This document shows, in pieces, positions 4,707 through 6,299 of a stretch of DNA of 6,299 bases. The notes beneath the pieces are model-generated. The model worked only from the letters and a program-made list of their open reading frames with translations. It was not told where the DNA came from and did no database searches. The stretch covers positions 1 through 6,299 of the forward strand of contig JAGWRY010000072.1 of assembly GCA_028869495.1 (NCBI GenBank), written 5' to 3'. The stretch comes from Elusimicrobiota bacterium (GTDB lineage Bacteria > Elusimicrobiota > Elusimicrobia > UBA1565 > UBA9628). The stretch's first letter is position 1. Every line of letters begins with the position of its first letter. The translations under genes and the position numbers were made by a program.

Positions 4707-5122
4707 GCGCCGCCCAGCCCGTCGAGATCCTGCTCGTCGAGGACAGCCCGGACGACGCCGAATTGACCCTGCGGGCCCTGCGCCGGCGGCTGGCCAACGG
4801 GGTCGTCCACGTCCGCGACGGCGAGGAGGCCCTGAGCTTCCTGCTGGCCGAGGGCCACGCGCCGCCGCGCCTGATCCTGCTCGACCTCAAGATGCCGAAG
4901 CTCGGCGGGCTCGAGGTGCTCGCGCGCCTGCGCGCCGAGCCGCGCACGCGGACCGTCCCCGTCGTCGTCCTGACCTCGTCGAAGGAGGAGCCCGACGTGG
5001 CCGCCGCCTACGCGCTCGGAGCCAACAGCTACATCGTCAAGCCCGTCGGCTTCGAGAACTTCCGGGAGGCGGTCTCCCGGATCGAATTCTACTGGATGCT
5101 GCTCAACCAGCCGCCGCGATGA
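4703..5122 (+). CDS. Single-domain response regulator, Rcp1/CheY-like
   Basis: 139 residues if read from CTG 4703 as Met (MSAAQPVEILLVEDSPDD). It is one receiver domain and nothing else. The acidic pocket is Glu13-Asp14, the phospho-acceptor is Asp61 in LLDLKMPKLGGLE, the switch Thr is Thr91 in VLTSSKEE, and the conserved Lys is Lys113 in IVKPVGF. The motifs and the C-terminal EFYWMLLNQ helix match the Rcp1-like regulators that accompany phytochrome-type kinases, so it probably takes phosphate from the kinase encoded just upstream. With no output domain it would act by protein binding or as a phosphate shuttle. The start codon is unusual: CTG overlapping the kinase stop as CTGA. The 3' end overlaps the next gene as ATGA. 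All catalytic residues are intact. Confidence 0.87.
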   Translation: MSAAQPVEILLVEDSPDDAELTLRALRRRLANGVVHVRDGEEALSFLLAEGHAPPRLILLDLKMPKLGGLEVLARLRAEPRTRTVPVVVLTSSKEEPDVAAAYALGANSYIVKPVGFENFREAVSRIEFYWMLLNQPPR

Positions 5123-6299
5123 GCGAGCCCGCGCGCCGCGCGCGCCTGATCCTGGTCGAGGACTCGGACGACGCCGCCGAGCTGATCGCGCGCGCCCTGC
5201 GCGCCGGCGGCGTCGACGCGGAGATCGAGCGCGCGGAGACGCTCGCCGACCTGGAGGCCGCGCTCGGCCGCGAGCGCCCCGACGCCGTGATCGCCGACTA
5301 TCGCCTGCCGGGCTTCGAGGCGCCGCAGGCGCTCGCCGCGGTGCGCGCGTTCGACGCGGACCTGCCGTTCCTGTGCGTGTCGGGGACCATCGGCGAGGAG
5401 CAGGCCGTCGATCTGCTGAAGGCCGGGGCGACCGACTACGCCCTCAAGGGCAAGCCCGCGCGCTTGGTCGCCGTCCTGCGGCGCGCGCTGGCCGAGGCGC
5501 GCGAGCGCGTCGAGCGCCGCCGCGCGGAGGAGGCCCTGCGCCTCAGCCGCGAGCAGTTCCTGCAGGCGCAGAAGATGGAGGCCGTCGGACGCCTGGCCGG
5601 AGGCGTCGCGCACGACTTCAACAACATCCTGACCACGATCTCCGGCTACGGCGAACTGCTCCTGCAGAGCCTGCCGAAGAATTCGCCCTGCGTCGAGGAC
5701 GTCCGCGAGATCGTGCTCGCGGCCGAGCGCGGGGCCAGGCTGACGCGCCAGCTCCTGGCTTTCGGGCGCCGCCAGGTCCTCGAGGTGCGCGTGCTGGACC
5801 TCAACGCGGTCGTGCGCGACGTCGAGCGCCTGCTGCGCCGGGTGATCGGCGAGGACGTCAAGATCGTCCTGTCGCTGTCCCCGGAAATCCGCCGCATCCG
5901 CGCCGACGCCGGGCAGATCGAGCAGGTCCTGATGAACCTGGCCGTCAACGCGCGCGACGCGATGCCGCGCGGCGGGACCTTCGCGATCGCGACGCGCCCG
6001 GCCGGAGAGCGCGTCGAGCTCCGGGTCTCCGACGACGGCGAGGGCATGGCGGAGGAGACCGCCGCGCGGGCCTTCGAGCCGTTCTTCACGACGAAGGAGA
6101 AGGGCAAGGGCACGGGCCTGGGCCTGGCGACGGTCCACGGCATCGTCCTGCAGTCGGACGGCGAGATCTCGATCGAGAGCGCGCCGGGCCGCGGCGCCGC
6201 GTTCCGCATCCTCCTGCCGGGGACCGACGAGCACGCGGAGTTCCCTCGCGCCGCGGCGCCGCGCGCGCCGGCGCCGACGCCCGGCGCGGCGCGCCCGGC
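5119..6299 (+). CDS. Hybrid histidine kinase, REC-HisKA-HATPase (3' truncated)
   Basis: 393 complete codons are visible; the frame is still open at the window end. It starts at ATG 5119, overlapping the upstream stop as ATGA, with no Shine-Dalgarno, so translation is probably coupled. Residues 8-125 are a receiver domain: Glu14-Asp15 pocket, phospho-acceptor Asp60 in ADYRLPGF, Ser88 in VSGTIGEE, Lys110 in YALKGK. A coiled helix rich in Arg/Glu (124-150) leads to the H-box QKMEAVGRLAGGVAHDFNN (His165), the HDFNN type seen in CckA/NtrB-like kinases. The ATPase domain has N-box MNLAVNARDAM (Asn277), G1 DDGEGM (305-310), F-box FEPFFTTKEKGKGTGLGL and a final GRGAAFRILLP. No PAS or membrane segment is present, so it is cytoplasmic and its input may be phosphorylation of its own receiver. 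The last 25 or so residues are Pro/Ala-rich, a linker that may lead to a second receiver domain outside the window. Confidence 0.9.
   Translation, partial: MSEPARRARLILVEDSDDAAELIARALRAGGVDAEIERAETLADLEAALGRERPDAVIADYRLPGFEAPQALAAVRAFDADLPFLCVSGTIGEEQAVDLLKAGATDYALKGKPARLVAVLRRALAEARERVERRRAEEALRLSREQFLQAQKMEAVGRLAGGVAHDFNNILTTISGYGELLLQSLPKNSPCVEDVREIVLAAERGARLTRQLLAFGRRQVLEVRVLDLNAVVRDVERLLRRVIGEDVKIVLSLSPEIRRIRADAGQIEQVLMNLAVNARDAMPRGGTFAIATRPAGERVELRVSDDGEGMAEETAARAFEPFFTTKEKGKGTGLGLATVHGIVLQSDGEISIESAPGRGAAFRILLPGTDEHAEFPRAAAPRAPAPTPGAARP

Noticed and set aside
5089..6234. Minus-strand open frame of 381 codons opposite the hybrid kinase
   Set aside because: Mirror of the kinase coding sequence without recognisable domains; the plus frame is a textbook REC-HisKA-HATPase protein.

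Overview
The window is a very G+C-rich piece of a Gram-negative bacterial chromosome. A signal-peptide-bearing protein that looks like an outer-membrane beta-barrel and ends in Phe, secreted enzymes, and dense overlapping gene pairs with G/C third positions all point that way. The sequence does not identify a phylum. High-GC deep-branching groups such as Elusimicrobiota or Myxococcota would fit, but that is inference. I see no rRNA, tRNA, CRISPR, insertion sequence or attachment site.

Layout, left to right: (1) the 3' end of a putative-esterase-family alpha/beta hydrolase (+, 1-336). (2) It converges, with 7 nt between, on a secreted dual-specificity/tyrosine phosphatase (-, 344-988) whose extended -10 box sits 7 nt before its ATG, suggesting a leaderless mRNA. 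(3) Divergent from it is a compact unit (about 1026-1324): a near-consensus sigma-70-type promoter, a structured leader of about 79 nt, a 50-residue very basic ORF ending in TAA, and a strong hairpin right after the stop. (4) An alpha/beta hydrolase (1384-2223) overlaps by 8 nt a SUI1/YciH-type eIF1-like translation factor (2216-2515). (5) Convergent with that pair is a predicted outer-membrane beta-barrel protein (-, 2524-3408). (6) Divergent from it, across only 35 nt, begins a tightly coupled signalling operon: a membrane PAS histidine kinase (3444-4706), an Rcp1-like single-domain response regulator (4703-5122) and a hybrid REC-HisKA-HATPase kinase (5119 to beyond the window end). Each junction in this operon is a 4-nt stop/start overlap (CTGA, then ATGA).

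How the genes work together: the three signalling genes look like one phosphorelay module. The kinase autophosphorylates and can pass phosphate to the stand-alone receiver and/or the receiver of the hybrid kinase. No DNA-binding output domain is visible, so the output is either protein-protein or encoded downstream. The 35-nt region shared by the beta-barrel gene and the kinase operon contains overlapping opposed -10 hexamers, so the two promoters may exclude each other.

The least explained part is the 1026-1324 unit, which could be a small-protein gene with a structured regulatory leader or a noncoding RNA. Several first genes of transcripts (phosphatase, beta-barrel protein, kinase) lack a clear Shine-Dalgarno and sit close behind a -10 box. 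YciH, the response regulator and the 50-residue ORF have good Shine-Dalgarno sequences.
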